The notes under the pieces were generated by a model. It was not told the origin of the DNA. It did not search any database and worked only from the letters and a program-made list of their open reading frames with translations. 64,000 nucleotides of DNA from Diogma glabrata (Eukaryota; Arthropoda; Insecta; Diptera; Cylindrotomidae). Every line of letters begins with the position of its first letter. Within the stretch, counting starts at the first letter, position 1. Shown in pieces: positions 11,477 to 24,703 of the stretch. The position numbers and the translations under genes are program-made. Location of the stretch: NCBI GenBank assembly GCA_963693315.1, contig OY856188.1, positions 151,686,396 to 151,750,395 on the forward strand, given 5' to 3'.

Positions 11477-11490
11477 TGGTGTCAGAAGTG
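11477..11490 (+). other. Primer binding site, tRNA-Leu type (Gypsy copy 2)
   Basis: TGGTGTCAGAAGTG lies 2 nt after the LTR, identical to the site at 2238. Confidence 0.85.
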
Positions 11491-11505
11491 AAATTGGGAA
11501 ATAAG

Positions 11506-13026
11506 ATGGATTTGAATGGATTAAAAGTTCAAGATCTGAAGAGCGAATTGGAGAAAAGGAACCTTTCAACAACGGGAACCAAGAATGAGTTGAAAGAACG
11601 ACTAATAAAAGCTATGGAAGCAGCTGGATTGGATCCAGAAAAATATCGTTTTGGGCAAAAAGAAGCAGATGAAAATCCAGATGCAGGAAATAGTGAAGAT
11701 AAAGATGGTGCTGTTGAAGCAACGAGGCAAGTCGTACCAGCAAACAACGACTTTGCACAGTTAATGGCTTTGATGGAGCAAATGAGTTTCAACAGGAGAG
11801 CAGATGTAAAGGCAAACATGGAGGTTATGAACAAAAAGTTAGATTTGCAAAGTAACAGCATGAGTAATGAAATGAAAAAGTTAGATGTCAACATCAATCA
11901 ACAGTCTGCAAACATCGATCAACAATTAGCTGCAAGTCGAGAAGAAATAAAGCAGCAGTCCATAACCATTAATTAGCAGTCTGCAAACATCGATAAACCA
12001 TTGGCAACAAATCGAGAAGAAATGAAGTAAATAATGGAAGAAAAAATTCTTCAAATGTCACACATTCCATGGAGAGATCGAGAAAGTACAACAAGAAGCA
12101 AAGCACTTTGAACAAAAAGTTCTCGATGAAAACCAGAAAGTACAATCAATGGTTGTGAATTTTGAAAAAAGGCTTCAAGATGTATGAATGGTAAAACAAT
12201 TCACACGGTTCAGCAAGTACAAAGCATGAAGTTAAAACCGCCCCCATACGATGGTACATCATCGTTTGGAATTTTCAAGTTCCAATTCGAAACAGCAGCT
12301 GATCAAAATAGTTGGAATGAAACACACCGTGTGGCAGCTTTAATAGTGGCATTGAAGGGTGAAGCAGCAGAAACAATACAATCAGTTCCAGAACAAGACT
12401 GAAGGAGCTACAATGAGATCATGAAGGCTTTAGATCGCAAATATGGTAGTGACCACAAACGGGAGATATACAGACTTGAGTCGAAGGGTCGCTATCAGCG
12501 AATTGGAGAAAGTCTGCAAGAGTTTTCGTCTGCGATCGATCGTCTGGTACATATGGCACATGGAAATACATCACCAGACTATATGGAGAGAATGAAGATA
12601 GATGCGTTCATCGATGGTATAAGAGATCCAGAGACGCGGAAGTCAGCTGTGATGACGCCTAAAGCTACATTTGCTGAAACAATAGCTTGTGCATTGACTA
12701 GTGAGACGGCACAAGCAATTGTCAAACCAACAATCAAAGTACGCCGTGTAGAAATGGAAGAAGAGGATAGTTTTAGGCCCGAAAGAAGATCCCGAGAATT
12801 CAACAGTAGAATAAGATGTTGGGTATGTGACAAACTTGGTCACATATCTCGAGAATGCAGAGAGGCCAGACGAAAACGGGGAAGATCAACATCACCAATC
12901 AGACGAAGATCATCTGAAGAAAAGGCTCAAGCGGGAGAGGATGGCCAAATAGCAGCGGAAGGGTTAAACAAAAACGAGTCAGCTTTAAGGGACGTAAGCT
13001 GGCTCCCACAACCGAATGCCCCATAA
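11506..13026 (+). pseudogene. gag: gag of Gypsy copy 2 with nonsense and frame changes
   Basis: Same protein as the copy at 2267. The start ATG is at 11506. The SAP motif and first coiled-coil block read without the frameshift found in copy 1. Stops then arise by C-to-T changes: TAG at 11974-11976, TAA near 12027, and TGA at 12400-12402, where copy 1 has CGA. The ATGA overlap at 12184-12187 is conserved with copy 1. The segment 12421-13026 is open, includes the CCHC knuckle at 12817-12858, and runs to the natural-looking gag stop at 13024-13026, overlapping protease in the -1 frame. The candidate slip heptamer GTTAAAC is at 12963-12969. Confidence 0.9.
12963..12969 (+). promoter_or_regulatory. 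Candidate -1 frameshift site GTTAAAC (copy 2)
   Basis: Read G TTA AAC in the gag frame and followed by AAAAACG. The protease frame (-1) is open through it, and gag continues about 19 codons further to its stop at 13026. Conserved with copy 1, where the next codon is a stop. Confidence 0.45.
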
Positions 13027-13833
13027 TTTTCATCCCTATTTCAAGAATCGCAAGGAATGGTGACAGTTTAACGATTGAAGCTGAAATTGATGACAACAAC
13101 TGTACCATTACACTAGATACTGGAGCAACTCGCACAATAGTCCGTACAGATTTACTAAAAGGGGAATTACAACCGGCAGAAAAATATCGAATACAAACAG
13201 CAACAGGGGAAAGTGCAACTATCAGGGGAAGCAAAATCGCTGATATAAAAATAGGAAATACGCACTTTCAGCATGAAGTTCTAGTGGCAGACATCGTTGA
13301 TCAAGTAATTTTGGGTATGGATTTCATGAGGCCGAATGGATTTGTAATAGACGCTGGAAATGGAGTACTCAAGTATGGTAACGTAGAGTTGGTTCTTCAG
13401 ATGAATGGGGCAGAATCAAGTGTGAGGCGAATAATATTGGAACATCGCGAAAAGCTGCCCCCTAATACCGAAACAATCGTCTGGGGAAGATTGGAGGGAG
13501 ATTCTGGGTCACCAAGGTTGTGGGTTGTGGAAGCCAATGTAAATGGTCTACAACATCAAGAGATCAGTATAGGGAAAACATTAGTTGTACCAGATGAAAA
13601 CTTAAGAATACCGATTAGAACACTAAATCTGTCAGACAAAACAAAAACCCTCAAGAAAGGAACAATTGTCGGTAGATGTGAAGAAGTAACTACCATTGTG
13701 AAATGTGAACAACAGCACACAGAAATGAAAGTCGAAAATCAAACGCAGAAGAAAGAAATACAAAATCTACTACAGAAGTGGACAACAGAGCTTACAAAAG
13801 TACAGTTGCTCGAACGTTATTCGACTATCTTCT
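12967..13833 (+). pseudogene. pol: pol of Gypsy copy 2, segment 1: protease to start of RT
   Basis: Protease region with the LDTGATRTIV active site (DTG at 13116-13124) and ILGMDFM flap-side motif, then the linker before RT. A short deletion near 13799 removes residues present in copy 1 (the KEQKNEAEQ region). The frame is broken off by the 3129-bp insertion that begins at 13834. Confidence 0.88.
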
Positions 13834-15024
13834 TGTAATGGATAGCCTGGAAGAATGCTTGAACACAGTGTAGTATAGTCTCAGATTCATTAAGTGTCAT
13901 TTTTTTTATTAACTGGTACCGCTCGTAATAGTTTCTCATCCTTCCACAAACAATAGTCATATTTCTTATAGTCTCCGTAACCCATAGTTTTTTATTTTTC
14001 TTAAAATTTAACTAAATTTTCGTTAGCTGGACAGACACATTTGAAAAGAATTGAACTAATTGCACTAATTTTATATTGTAATTAATTAAAAGTTTTCACT
14101 ACTTATGGTAAACTTAAATTTTAATCGAAAATTGCATGAATGTAAAATTTTCCTTACATATTATCTATATAAACATTTAAATTTAATTTTTTAAAATTTA
14201 ACTATTTGAATTTGGATTCTCCATATACTAAACGCTATTAAACGACAAAGTTTTCAAACCTCATAACAGCTGTGCGTATTTGTCCAATCGTCAACATACA
14301 AAGAATTACTATCTTGCTTTGTTAAACATTTGATTTATCTTTGTATGAATATTTTACTTCAAACAATCTTTCCGTTATGGAACTGAACTTGACTGTACTG
14401 CTATGGTAGATTGTAGTTTTTTAATACCTAAACACCATAACATCGATTGAACTTGCATTTAATTCATTTTAAATTCAATGTTAAATGTTATTAATGTATC
14501 GGAAATGATTTGTATCGCAAAATTATTTTTGTGCAATAATATCAAATAACAAACAAAACTGTTAACTAACTATAAAACGATAACTATAAAAAGTTCCTAA
14601 CAATTGAATACTTGATGTGAATTAATTGCCTTACATCAAACACTGTATTCGAGTTTTTTTTTTATATTGAATTTTTTGGGCTATATAATGAGCCACTGTA
14701 ACTTTTTCAAGTTCTTAATTCTATTACATTTGGATTGTGATGTTTGACGTCTCTTAGTCGTCCATGATTTTCCTGATTGAAAATCCAGCAGATCGGGCTT
14801 AAATTAATTTATTATTTATTTTAAAATGTTGAGTGGTTTCGTGAATTGTAATTAATTTATTTAACTGTAGTGAAATGTCCGAGTACAAATCGATTGTGTA
14901 AATAGAATATATTATTACTAAGAGAAAAAAATGCGATCTATGTTTGTTGTTCGTCCACAGTTTGATTAGTAAAATTCAACCAATAATTTGATCAAAAAAA
15001 TAAGGTAAATGTTTAGTTCAATTC

Positions 15025-15420
15025 CGTATTAGTTAATATCAAATAAATCCAATAAAGAAATCATAGTTATATATATATAAGATGTGCTGTCCAAATCGGT
15101 GTTAGCTAAAGTGGATAAGAAAACTGTGTAATCAAATAAAAGAAAATTATAACTGTACATATATTATACGATCCTATGTTAGTTAATATTACATAAAGCC
15201 AATAGAGGAATCATAGTTTTATACATATAAGATGTTCTGTCCAAATCGGATAAGAAAACTGTGCAATAAAATAAAAGAAAATTATAACTGTACCTATATT
15301 AAAAGTTTAATACAATCCTATGTTAGTTAATGTTAAATATATCAAACAAAGAAATCCTAGTTGTTTATTTGTAAAATGTTCCGTATAAATCCGTGTTAAC
15401 TAAGGTTGTTCAGAGAACTG
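15025..15420. repeat. Three imperfect ~150-bp direct repeats
   Basis: Units contain the shared order CCTATGTTAGTTAATAT, AATCATAGTT, AAGATGTTCTGTCCAAATC and AAAAGAAAATTATAACTGTA, starting near 15025, 15176 and 15320. The last is incomplete. Confidence 0.75.
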
Positions 15421-15539
15421 TTACATATCAACAAAATCGTAGTTGTAGAGATATCACAAGTTTAGCGCTAGATATGGTTGTATAAAAAGAAAATACCGTT
15501 ACATAAAATGATTGGAACAAAATCATAATTACACGTCTA

Positions 15540-16560
15540 TTCAAGCAGTAGTTGCCGGAGTTATTTCAACAGTTTCAGCGACTACTTATTCAAATTGTGA
15601 CATTGCGATTTCGATGTATCCAGCTATATTTGCCATTTATTCGACATTTACTTACGCAAGTTGATACCTGTTTCGACATAGTCAACTGTAATTACAAATT
15701 TGTTCCACGATTGTTTATATCAATCGTTACCTGGAATTTTTCAACGTAATCAACTATAATCATAAATTAATTCAACGATTGTTTCTATCAATTATTGCTA
15801 CATATTTGTTCTGACGTATTCAACCTGATAAATTTATTCAACGATATTTTCTATCAATTATTACTGTGCATATTTCAACATATTCAACTATAATTGCAAA
15901 TTTATTCACCGATTATTCGGACAATTCATTGCCTGAACTTTTCAATATATTCAACTGTAACTGCCAAGTTGGTCAACGTTTATTTTTACAATTTATTCTA
16001 TATTCAACTGTGATTGTAAATTGGTTCAACGATTATTAATATTGATTGTTGCGGAGTATTGTGTTTCAACGTATTCGATTACAATTATAAATATGATTAT
16101 TTTGGTCAACGTATTACACTACAATGATAAATTTATTTACACAACGTATTCAACTATAATCATCAATTGTGTTCAGCGATTGTTTATGTACTTGTTGTTT
16201 GATATTTATTCAACTTATTCAACCATAATTATAAATGCATTCAATGATTGTTTATGTCCAGTATTGCTTTGTATTCATTCAACGTATTCCGCTATAATCA
16301 TAAATGTATTTAACGATTATTTATATCAGTTATTGAGTTTTCGAAATATTACATTGCACCTACAAGTTAATTCTGCGAATATTTATACACTTTGTTACCG
16401 GATCATTTCAACATATTCAACAATAATTGTCAATTTAGTCGACGTTTGTTTATACAAGTAGTACCTGATCTTTTCAACATATTCAACTATAATTGCCAGT
16501 TGGATCATCGTTTGATTGTACAATTCATTGCCTGAACCTTTCAATGTATCCACCTATATT
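15540..16560. repeat. Degenerate ~60-bp minisatellite
   Basis: Repeated cores TTCAACGATTGTTTATATC, TTTTCAACGTATTCAACTAT and AATCATAAATT alternate about every 55-65 bp over 1 kb. ORFs at 15552-15749 and 16021-16461 are only translations of this repeat. Confidence 0.8.
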
Positions 16561-16962
16561 GCGGTACTGATGGAAGGCTGAGACAAGCTGGACTTGGAGG
16601 CTGGGAGGATATAACCATGGGTGAGTGTAATTGATTTTGTTTTCGTCATTCTTTTGATATAGGGGTATGAATGAGGGTGTGTGTGTGTGGGCGTATGTGA
16701 GCGAACGAGGGGGTTGAACGTGCCGACCGTGGTTCTTTCGTAGAAGGGGGTCGCCAGAGTCTCATCTTTTCACTTGTAATTTTTTTTCATTTCCGTTTAT
16801 TTGATGAAAATTGCGTACATTTCCGTATTTGTGCTGAAGCAGCAGGTTTATAATATCTCCTACTCATGATGATTGAGACTAAGTCGAATGGCATTACAAC
16901 AAATCTAGGTACGCATCCTGCTAAGCCACTCCCATTATCATCTTGAGAGGCACTTCATTACA

Positions 16963-17770
16963 TTCTGCAGTACATCAGCAGACAACGGAAGAACTAATCT
17001 GGTTAAACATAAAATTGACACGGGAGCAGAGATGCCGATTCGCCAAGCACCAAGAAGATTACCATTAGCAAAACGGGAAGAAGCTGATAGAATGGTAAAG
17101 GATATGAAAATGGCTGGTGTTATCGAGCAAACAGATAGTCCATGGAGTTCACCTGTGGTTTTAGTTGGAAAGAAGGATGGAACTATGAGATTCTGCGTCG
17201 ACTACAGAAAACTGAATGCAGTAACAATGAAAGATAGCTACCCATTACCTCGAATTGATGATACCTTGGACACATTATCAGGTGCCAAATTATTCTCAAC
17301 ATTAGATCTGCAAAGTGGTTATTGGCAGGTAGAAGTCCAAGAAGAGGATCGAGAAAAGACAGCGTTTAGTGTGGGTAGTGGGCTATGGCAGTTTAACGTT
17401 ATGCCGTTCGGGCTATGTAATGCTCCCGCAACATTTTAACGTTTAATGGAACGTGTGCTGAAAGGATTACATTGGAGAACGTGCCTTGTGTACTTGGACG
17501 ACATCATTGTAATGGGCAAGGATTTCGACGATCATTTGAAGAATTTAGAAGAAGTCTTCGAGCGAATCCAAGCAGCAGGACTAAAATTGAGTTCAAAGAA
17601 ATGTACACTATTCAGAGAAGAAGTAAAGTACTTGGGGCACAAAGTAACAACAAATGGAATACACACAGATGCTGATAAGATCACAGCAGTAAAAGAATGG
17701 CCAAGACCTAAGAATTTACATGAGCTTCGCAGTTTTCTGGGATTGTGCACTTACTACCGACGTTTTGTAC
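16963..17770 (+). pseudogene. pol: pol of Gypsy copy 2, segment 2: RT core
   Basis: RT fingers and palm: [36 protein letters not shown] (without the 16-nt insertion seen in copy 1), [24 protein letters not shown], and the catalytic YLDD at 17491-17502. An in-frame TAA at 17437-17439 replaces the Gln of the usual ATFQRLME motif, exactly as in copy 1. The segment ends at the 1208-bp insertion at 17771. Confidence 0.92.
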
Positions 17771-18978
17771 TGTAGTGCCAATATTGTATAACACTACTAT
17801 ATGATAAAATGTAGTGCAATTATTTTACGTACACTACTATGTTGAGATGTAGTGTGATTAACTTTGATACACTACCAGTTGTTGAAAGTGTGGTGGAATT
17901 CAAGTGAAGCGTGTAGTGAATAAAACGTTTATTTTTATATTTATTTTTTTAAAAATGTGAATAAATGTTTATTTTTATATTGTATTTTATAATCGGGTTT
18001 AACCCTATATTATGACTAAATTGATTCACTTAATTCACTAATTTCCAGATATTGAACTGGTTAATTGATAAAATTGATTGTCTTAATTGATTAATTTCCA
18101 GATATTGAACTGGTTAATTAATTAAATTGATTCACTTAATATACTAATTTCCAGATATTGAACTGGTTAATTGGTTAAATTGATACATTTAATTCACTAA
18201 TTTCCAGATATCGAACTGGTTAATTGATAAACTTGATTGTCTTAATTGATTAATTTCCAGATATTGAACTGGTTAGTTAATTGAACTGGTTAATTAATTA
18301 AATTGATTCACTTAATATACTAATTTCCAGATATTGAACTGGTTAATTGGTTAAATTGATGCACTTAATTCACTAATTTCCAGATATTGAACTGGTTAAT
18401 TGATAAACTTGATTGTCTTAATTGATTAGTCTAAAATGACTGTTAAATTGATTTAGTGTAAAAACTGTTTTTAAATTAACTATTAGCTACAAAACGACTG
18501 TATTGTTTTTGTTTCCCGACTGACTGTGTAATTGTTCATTAAAATATTATTTTTATAACTAAAAAACGATTACTCGCTGATCTAATTATTAATTATTATT
18601 GTAATCGATTAGACCCACTGAACAACTTTAGTTTTTGTTTTTCTTTCATTTTATTGTACTTAAGAATTACGTAATTTAATTTCGCGAATTTAACATTTCT
18701 TTTAATTTAATTTAGACAAAAACGATTTTGCAATTTTGAATAACCCAAATAGTGGAAAATTATTTACAAAAACTAAAGTTTTAGTCAGCGTTTGTTTTTT
18801 GTTGGTCTATTTAATTTTGAGTTTAGATTTGTGTTAATTAATTTATTTGTTTGGATATTGGGAAATATTATTAAAATTGATTTGGATTTTGGGAAAGAAT
18901 GTTAGCAGAATGTTAGTTTGGGAGTTTTGGTGTTCTTGGGAAGTTGTTGTGGTAAAACACGTAATTTGTTTTACTACA
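17771..18978. mobile_element. Non-coding 1208-bp insertion with TGTAGT/ACTACA ends
   Basis: The copy-1 empty site (TTTTGTACCAGG near 5433) defines the insertion. GTAC is present on both sides (17767-17770 and 18979-18982), and the insert starts TGTAGTG and ends ACTACA. TA plus CTGTAGT ends is a less likely alternative reading. Subterminal copies of TGTAGTG and CACTAC(T/C)A occur at about 17771, 17810 and 17847. The centre is a 53-bp minisatellite. No credible protein is encoded. The first ~50 codons of the open frame running across 18847-20601 come from this insert, not from pol. Confidence 0.85.
18040..18425. repeat. 53-bp minisatellite with a three-unit higher-order pattern
   Basis: Seven copies of a unit starting ATTTCCAGATATTGAACTGG. 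Variants recur every third unit: copies 1, 4 and 7 share the TTGTCTTAATTGATTA ending, copies 2 and 5 CACTTAATATACTA, and copies 3 and 6 TTAATTCACTA. This gives a ~159-bp higher-order repeat. Confidence 0.85.
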
Positions 18979-20872
18979 GTACCAGGATTTGCCAATGTTT
19001 TTAAAAGTCTGTATGAGCTCACGAGGAAAGATAAAGTTTTTGAATGGACCGAAAAGCAAGAAGATGCGTTTGTGGAGCTTCGAAAAAGATTGTGCACTGC
19101 ACCAGTTCTGGCTTACCCTATACCAAATTTTAAATTCATATTAGACACCGATGCCAGCAATGATGGTATAGGAGGAGTGTTATCTCAAGAAATTGATGGG
19201 CAAGAAAAAGTAATAGCTTATTACTCAAAAATACTGTCCAAACCAGAAAGGAATTATTGTGTAACCCGTAAAGAATTGCTGGCTATAGTGGAATGTGTAA
19301 AACATTTTCACAAGTATTTGTACGGCCAAAAATTCCATTTGAGAACTGATCATGGAGCATTGAGGTGGCTACTGCAATTTAAGAACCCGGAAGGACAAGT
19401 AGCACGTTGGATTGAACGCTTACAGGCTTATGATTTCGACATCGAACATCGAAGGGGAAGTGCATATGGAAATGCTGATGCATTATCAAGAAGGCCATGC
19501 CAGGTGGAATGCAAGCACTGTAATCGGGTGGAGAGTAAGGAAAACATTATTGATGTCAGGCTTCTGCAAGTGCTTCCTAGTGAAGACTGGACGCATGAAG
19601 TGGTAAGGAAGGAGCAACTGGAAGATCCGAGCTTGGCACCAATAATAAAGTTCAAGGAAAAGGGAGAAAAACCTATATGGAGTGAGATTGCCGATAAAAG
19701 TCAAACATTGAAGGCATATTGGGCACAATGGGACAGTCTCTGTATTGAAGATGGATGCTTGAAAAGAATTTGGGAAAGCCCTGACGGATCAGTTAAAGAA
19801 TCAATAATAGTAGTTCCCAAAATAAGAATACCTCAAGTATTAAAGGAATATCATGAAGGAACCAGTGGCGGTCACCTGGGTATTAACAAAACCCTTGCTA
19901 AAGTACGGCGTAGATTTTATTGGTCAGGGGCACGTCAATCGGTAGTGGAATGGTGCCAAGCATGCGATCAATGTGCGGCTGCAAAGGGACCTGCAAGAAG
20001 AAGTCGTGGTAACATGAGGCAGTATAATATAGGAGCACCATTCGAGAGAATTGCGATGGATGTAGCTGGGCCATTTCCGACTTCTGATAACAACAACAAA
20101 TATGTGCTAGTCATAATGGATTATTTTAGCAAATGGCCAGAAGTGTGTGCAATACCAAACCAAGAAGCAACAACCATCGCTGAAGCAGTAGTTAGCAATT
20201 GGATAAGTCGCTACGGAGTACCGATAGAGATTCACACAGATCAAGGAAGAAATTTTGATTCTACCATATTTCAAGAAATCTGTCAGATACTTGGAATTAA
20301 TAAAACTAGAACAACTGCTTCACATCCCCAATCAGACGGCATGGTGGAAAGATTTAATGCTACTCTTGAGAAATATCTAGCAAAAGTAGTAAACAAGAAT
20401 CAACGTGATTGGGACCGTCATATTCCGTTATTCTTGATGGCTTATAGATCAGCAGTGCATGATTTACGGCTACCTGGTGATCTGAAGTTTGGGATTATTC
20501 CATCGTCAACATTATGTGTCCAAGATTATGTTATTAAACTTCAAAAAGAACTCGAGGAGGTACCTCACGTTTGTAAGACAAAAAGCACAGATATCCAGTG
20601 ATCGAATGAAGGCTCGGTATGACATTCGCGCAAACAACAAAGGATTTGAGGAAGGACAACTAGTATCTATCTACACAATCCACAGCGGAGAAAAGGATTA
20701 TCTCCAAAACTACAAACATCTTGGGAAGGACCTTATACCATCATAACAAAATTAAACGATGTCGTTTATCGAATAAAGAAAGGTCAACGAGCGAAACCAA
20801 AGGTCGTTCATATAGAAAGATTAGCACCCTACAGAGGAGGAGATTTAGATTCTATTCGGGACGAACAGAAAT
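18979..20872 (+). pseudogene. pol: pol of Gypsy copy 2, segment 3: connection, RNase H, integrase
   Basis: Reads on from the RT thumb: RNase H (LDTDASNDGIGG, RKELLAIVECV, LRTDHGALRW), integrase zinc region (GHLGINKTLAKVRRRFYW, WCQACDQCAAAK), catalytic Asp in MDVAGPF (20059), Asp in HTDQGRNF (20239) and Glu in MVERFN (20347). The frame is open from the insertion to a stop at 20599-20601. A 42-bp deletion with ATGAT microhomology lies at about 20459-20463, and a frame change near 20560 puts the last part (FVRQKAQISSDRMKAR and the GPY/F region) in other frames. This is the longest intact pol stretch of the two copies. Confidence 0.92.
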
Positions 20873-20876
20873 AAGT

Positions 20877-20885
20877 GGGGGAGAA
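20877..20885 (+). other. Polypurine tract of Gypsy copy 2
   Basis: GGGGGAGAA directly before TGTGACG of the third LTR. Confidence 0.85.
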
Positions 20886-21891
<1,006 letters not shown>

Positions 21892-22125
21892 ATCAAAACA
21901 GTTTATTTCTAAGAAAAAATTGTTATTTTCTTCTATTCAAATCTTTTCATTTTTTTTTTCATTGACTGTTATAAGGTTTTTGCAAATTGTTTTCTTAAGG
22001 CTTGTTGCAAACTTTTTCGTTGAAGCCGACGAGTCAAAAATCTCTAACTGCAGAGGTTTATGTTTATAAGAAACGGATTAAAATGTTTTCACAGATTCTA
22101 AATTTATGAAGTTTTAATTAGTAGC

Positions 22126-22128
<3 letters not shown>

Positions 22129-22205
<77 letters not shown>
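22129..22205. repeat. (TA)n microsatellite, ~77 bp
   Basis: Pure AT dinucleotides, followed by CACAAAAAAAAAA. From 22206 to about 22411 the sequence is AT-rich unique DNA with several ATCGGATAAA motifs. Confidence 0.97.
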
Positions 22206-22209
<4 letters not shown>

Positions 22210-22411
22210 AAAAAAAAACGGAGTTCTCCTAACTCCGAATCGGTGTCAAATAATATCCCACCGATCGGATAAAGATTCATTTTATCCATTCGGAGTATTT
22301 ATTTTGATTGTGATTTACTTTTATCGGATAAAAATATTTACACTAAAAAGGCAAAAACAACTTAATGTGGATAAAAATTTTAAATACTCGACTGATAAAA
22401 AAAATCACTAA

Positions 22412-22944
22412 AAAATAAATTTTTTCGGCTAACGGCTGTAAAGTTTAACTTTACTGCCGCTGGGGAGTAGCTAAAGTCTTACTTTTTAGCCGGCGGCTGC
22501 AAAAGTGACGTCATTTTTACTTTTTCTGCCGGCGGCTGTAAAGTAACTTCCATATTTTTACGGCGGCTGTAAAGTAATTTTCATATTTTTACGGCGGTTG
22601 TAAAGTAATTTTCATATTTTTACGGCGGCAGTAAAGTAAAATAAAATGATATTATTAATTTGTTCAAAACAGAATGCATTTCAGTTCATTTTAATGAATA
22701 AAAATAAAAAAAAATTAATTTCAGAAAATTTATTACCTAAAACATATTTTAAAAAATTTGATGCATTAATTTCATATTTTTAAACAAATTTAAACGTTTG
22801 CCGAAAAAATAGTGTATTGAATTCGGAGCTAAAGTGACTTTTTGTGTTTCGTCTATAATTGTCGGCCTCCCTACGGTCGGCCGCCAAACTATAGACTCAA
22901 CACAAAAAGTACGACTTTAGCTCCTAATTCAATAATATACTATT
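22412..22944 (-). mobile_element. Terminal-hairpin element A
   Basis: The body starts TTTTTTCGGCTAACGGCTG and carries several copies of (C)GGCGGCTGTAAAGT. It reaches TTTGCCGAAAAAATAG at about 22797-22810 (short inverted match TTTTTTCGGC/GCCGAAAAAA). A long hairpin follows: arms 22808-22860 and 22885-22944 around the GC-rich loop TCGGCCTCCCTACGGTCGGC. The arms share AGCTAAAG and AATAGTGTATT. The whole unit matches element B at 31575-32200 in the opposite orientation. No coding capacity. Exact ends of this copy are uncertain. Confidence 0.75.
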
Positions 22945-23261
22945 ATATACATATTTGGATAATTTCTTTTACCTAGAAAAGGATAAAATAGAAAGACTTT
23001 TTTAGTAGGAATTTCCCCCATGGATATTTGTTTATTTTTTACACCACTCTGATAAAAGAAATTATTATAAAGGGATAAATTAAAACACAGTTCGTTTAAA
23101 TTAATAAAATTAAACTTTTTATTTATATAAATTTAATTTACTATTTTACATACATAATTTAAAATTTCTAATTTATTTTATTTGTATTGTTCTCAGCATA
23201 ACATACCAAATTGTAATTTTTTCAATTTTGTATTCCTTAAAATTTTTTTTTTTTTTTTTTT

Positions 23262-23815
23262 AATAAAATGTGTTGTGTAATAGGGTTTAGAATATGTGTC
23301 ACAACAACACATAAATACCTTTTAAGACCTAGGTCTAGACCTGGGTCCCACAACAACTGGCGTTCTGAGGTGTAGATTAACGCTTTTTTTAAACATCTGT
23401 GGGTTGAAGTCACCTGAGACTAAGTGTTCCGGCAAACTATTCCATTTGTACGCAGTTCGGACAAAGAAGTCTCTCTGCGATCTGCCAGTATGACAGCGCG
23501 GGATCTTTACCGTTTCACTGGTTGCGGCAGCCGATTGCCGAGTGGAACGGGGGTAAGAATAAGTTTGAGGCATGATGCCGCTGATTTCATCTGAGCACTG
23601 CTGATGACGATATTTGTAAAAAACAACGAGGTCAGCAACAGTGCGACGATGTTGTAGGGAATCAAGTTTTGATGTCAAAGTTCGATCACCTACAATTCGT
23701 ATAGCTCGTTTTTGAACAGAGTCCAAGAGGGCCAAGATGGAAACAGAGGCAGCACCCCAAACTTGACAGCAGTACTCCATACAGGGACGAATATAGGACT
23801 TATAAACAAATAAGT
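23262..23815 (-). pseudogene. 5'-truncated LINE: C-terminus of reverse-transcriptase ORF2
   Basis: Codes on the - strand for the C-terminal tail of a Jockey/CR1-like LINE polyprotein: RPCMEYCCQVWG, LDSVQKRAIRIVGD, LDSLQHRRTVADLVVFYKY, WNSLPEHLVSGDFNPQMFKKS. The open part is 23322-23780 and ends with GPRSRPRS. The 3' UTR contains GTGTTGTG...CACAACAACAC and the palindrome AGGTCTAGACCT (23331-23342), and it ends in a T-run on the + strand (23243-23261), i.e. a poly(A) tail. Upstream of about 23815 the homology stops, as expected for a 5'-truncated insertion. From 23816 to 24703 I see only AT-rich sequence without a recognisable gene. Confidence 0.88.
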
Positions 23816-24703
23816 GTTAAATGTCTTATGTAAAGTTTATGATTATGAAAAGACTTAAAAAATTATTTTAATTTACAGAAAAACATATTTCACAAAAAGA
23901 TAACAGAAAAAGTTAAATTTTCTCTAGGAGAAAATTCAAAATTATTGAGATATTAACAAAACATAAAATAAAAAAGCATTAAATATAACTAACTGAATTT
24001 AGAACTTCTAAAAGAATTTTTAATTCTTTTAATCTTGGGATCGGACAAACCTTCCTCAATTAGTTAAAAATTTATACATATCTTCAGGATATTGACAGTT
24101 AAATACAAAAAAAATTTAAATAGTGAAATAAAATAATGAAAATCTTTAAATTGGCAGCAAGTGGTATCTCCTTTGGCTTTGATCTTTAAATCCAATTTGT
24201 TGCTTGCAGTAGAAATTACTCTTCGAGATGGCCCTCTTAGAATCAGGTGTGGTTAATTTAAAATTTACTCGGGAACGTGTACCTGTTAAAAATAAATAAA
24301 TATTTAGTTGTGGTAATATGTAATTCTTTATAATGCAAGTAACATACCTTTTCAAATATAAAAAATTATAAATCGATGGATTAATTTTCTGACATATGTT
24401 CTGTACAATTTGTGTAACACAATAAAATGTTTTATGTCATCGTCAAATTCTGTAAATATATAAAGTTAAAAACAGTATAATTAGGGTTTGAAATAAGTTC
24501 TTTTTAAATTGGCTTAAATCTAACACCCATCAACAGGTATGAAACAGGTCTGTTAATGGTCTTTAAGATTCAAGTATCATAGGCGAAAAGAATACAACAA
24601 AATAAAATAGAACGTCTTATTTCTTATACATTAATATCCTTTAAGTCACGATATTAATTTTAATTATTAACCTAAATTTATCACTATATAAAACAACAGA
24701 TGA

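Larger units (their letters stand above)
13834..16962. mobile_element. Non-coding 3129-bp insertion with TGTAATG/CATTACA ends
   Basis: Comparison with copy 1 (ATCTTCTGCAG near 4613) gives exact edges. The insert starts TGTAATG, ends CATTACA and is flanked by TTCT on both sides (13830-13833 and 16963-16966), with a single TTCT in the empty site. No protein that I recognise is encoded. Inside are three imperfect ~150-bp direct repeats (about 15025-15420), a ~60-bp minisatellite (about 15540-16560) and a non-repetitive GC-richer tail (16560-16962). It could be a very large solo LTR (TG...CA, 4-bp duplication) or a non-autonomous DNA transposon with TGT ends (Ginger-like). I cannot decide between them. 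Confidence 0.85.

Noticed and set aside
15552..16461. ORFs of 65 and 146 codons
   Set aside because: They follow the ~60-bp minisatellite period and encode only repeats.
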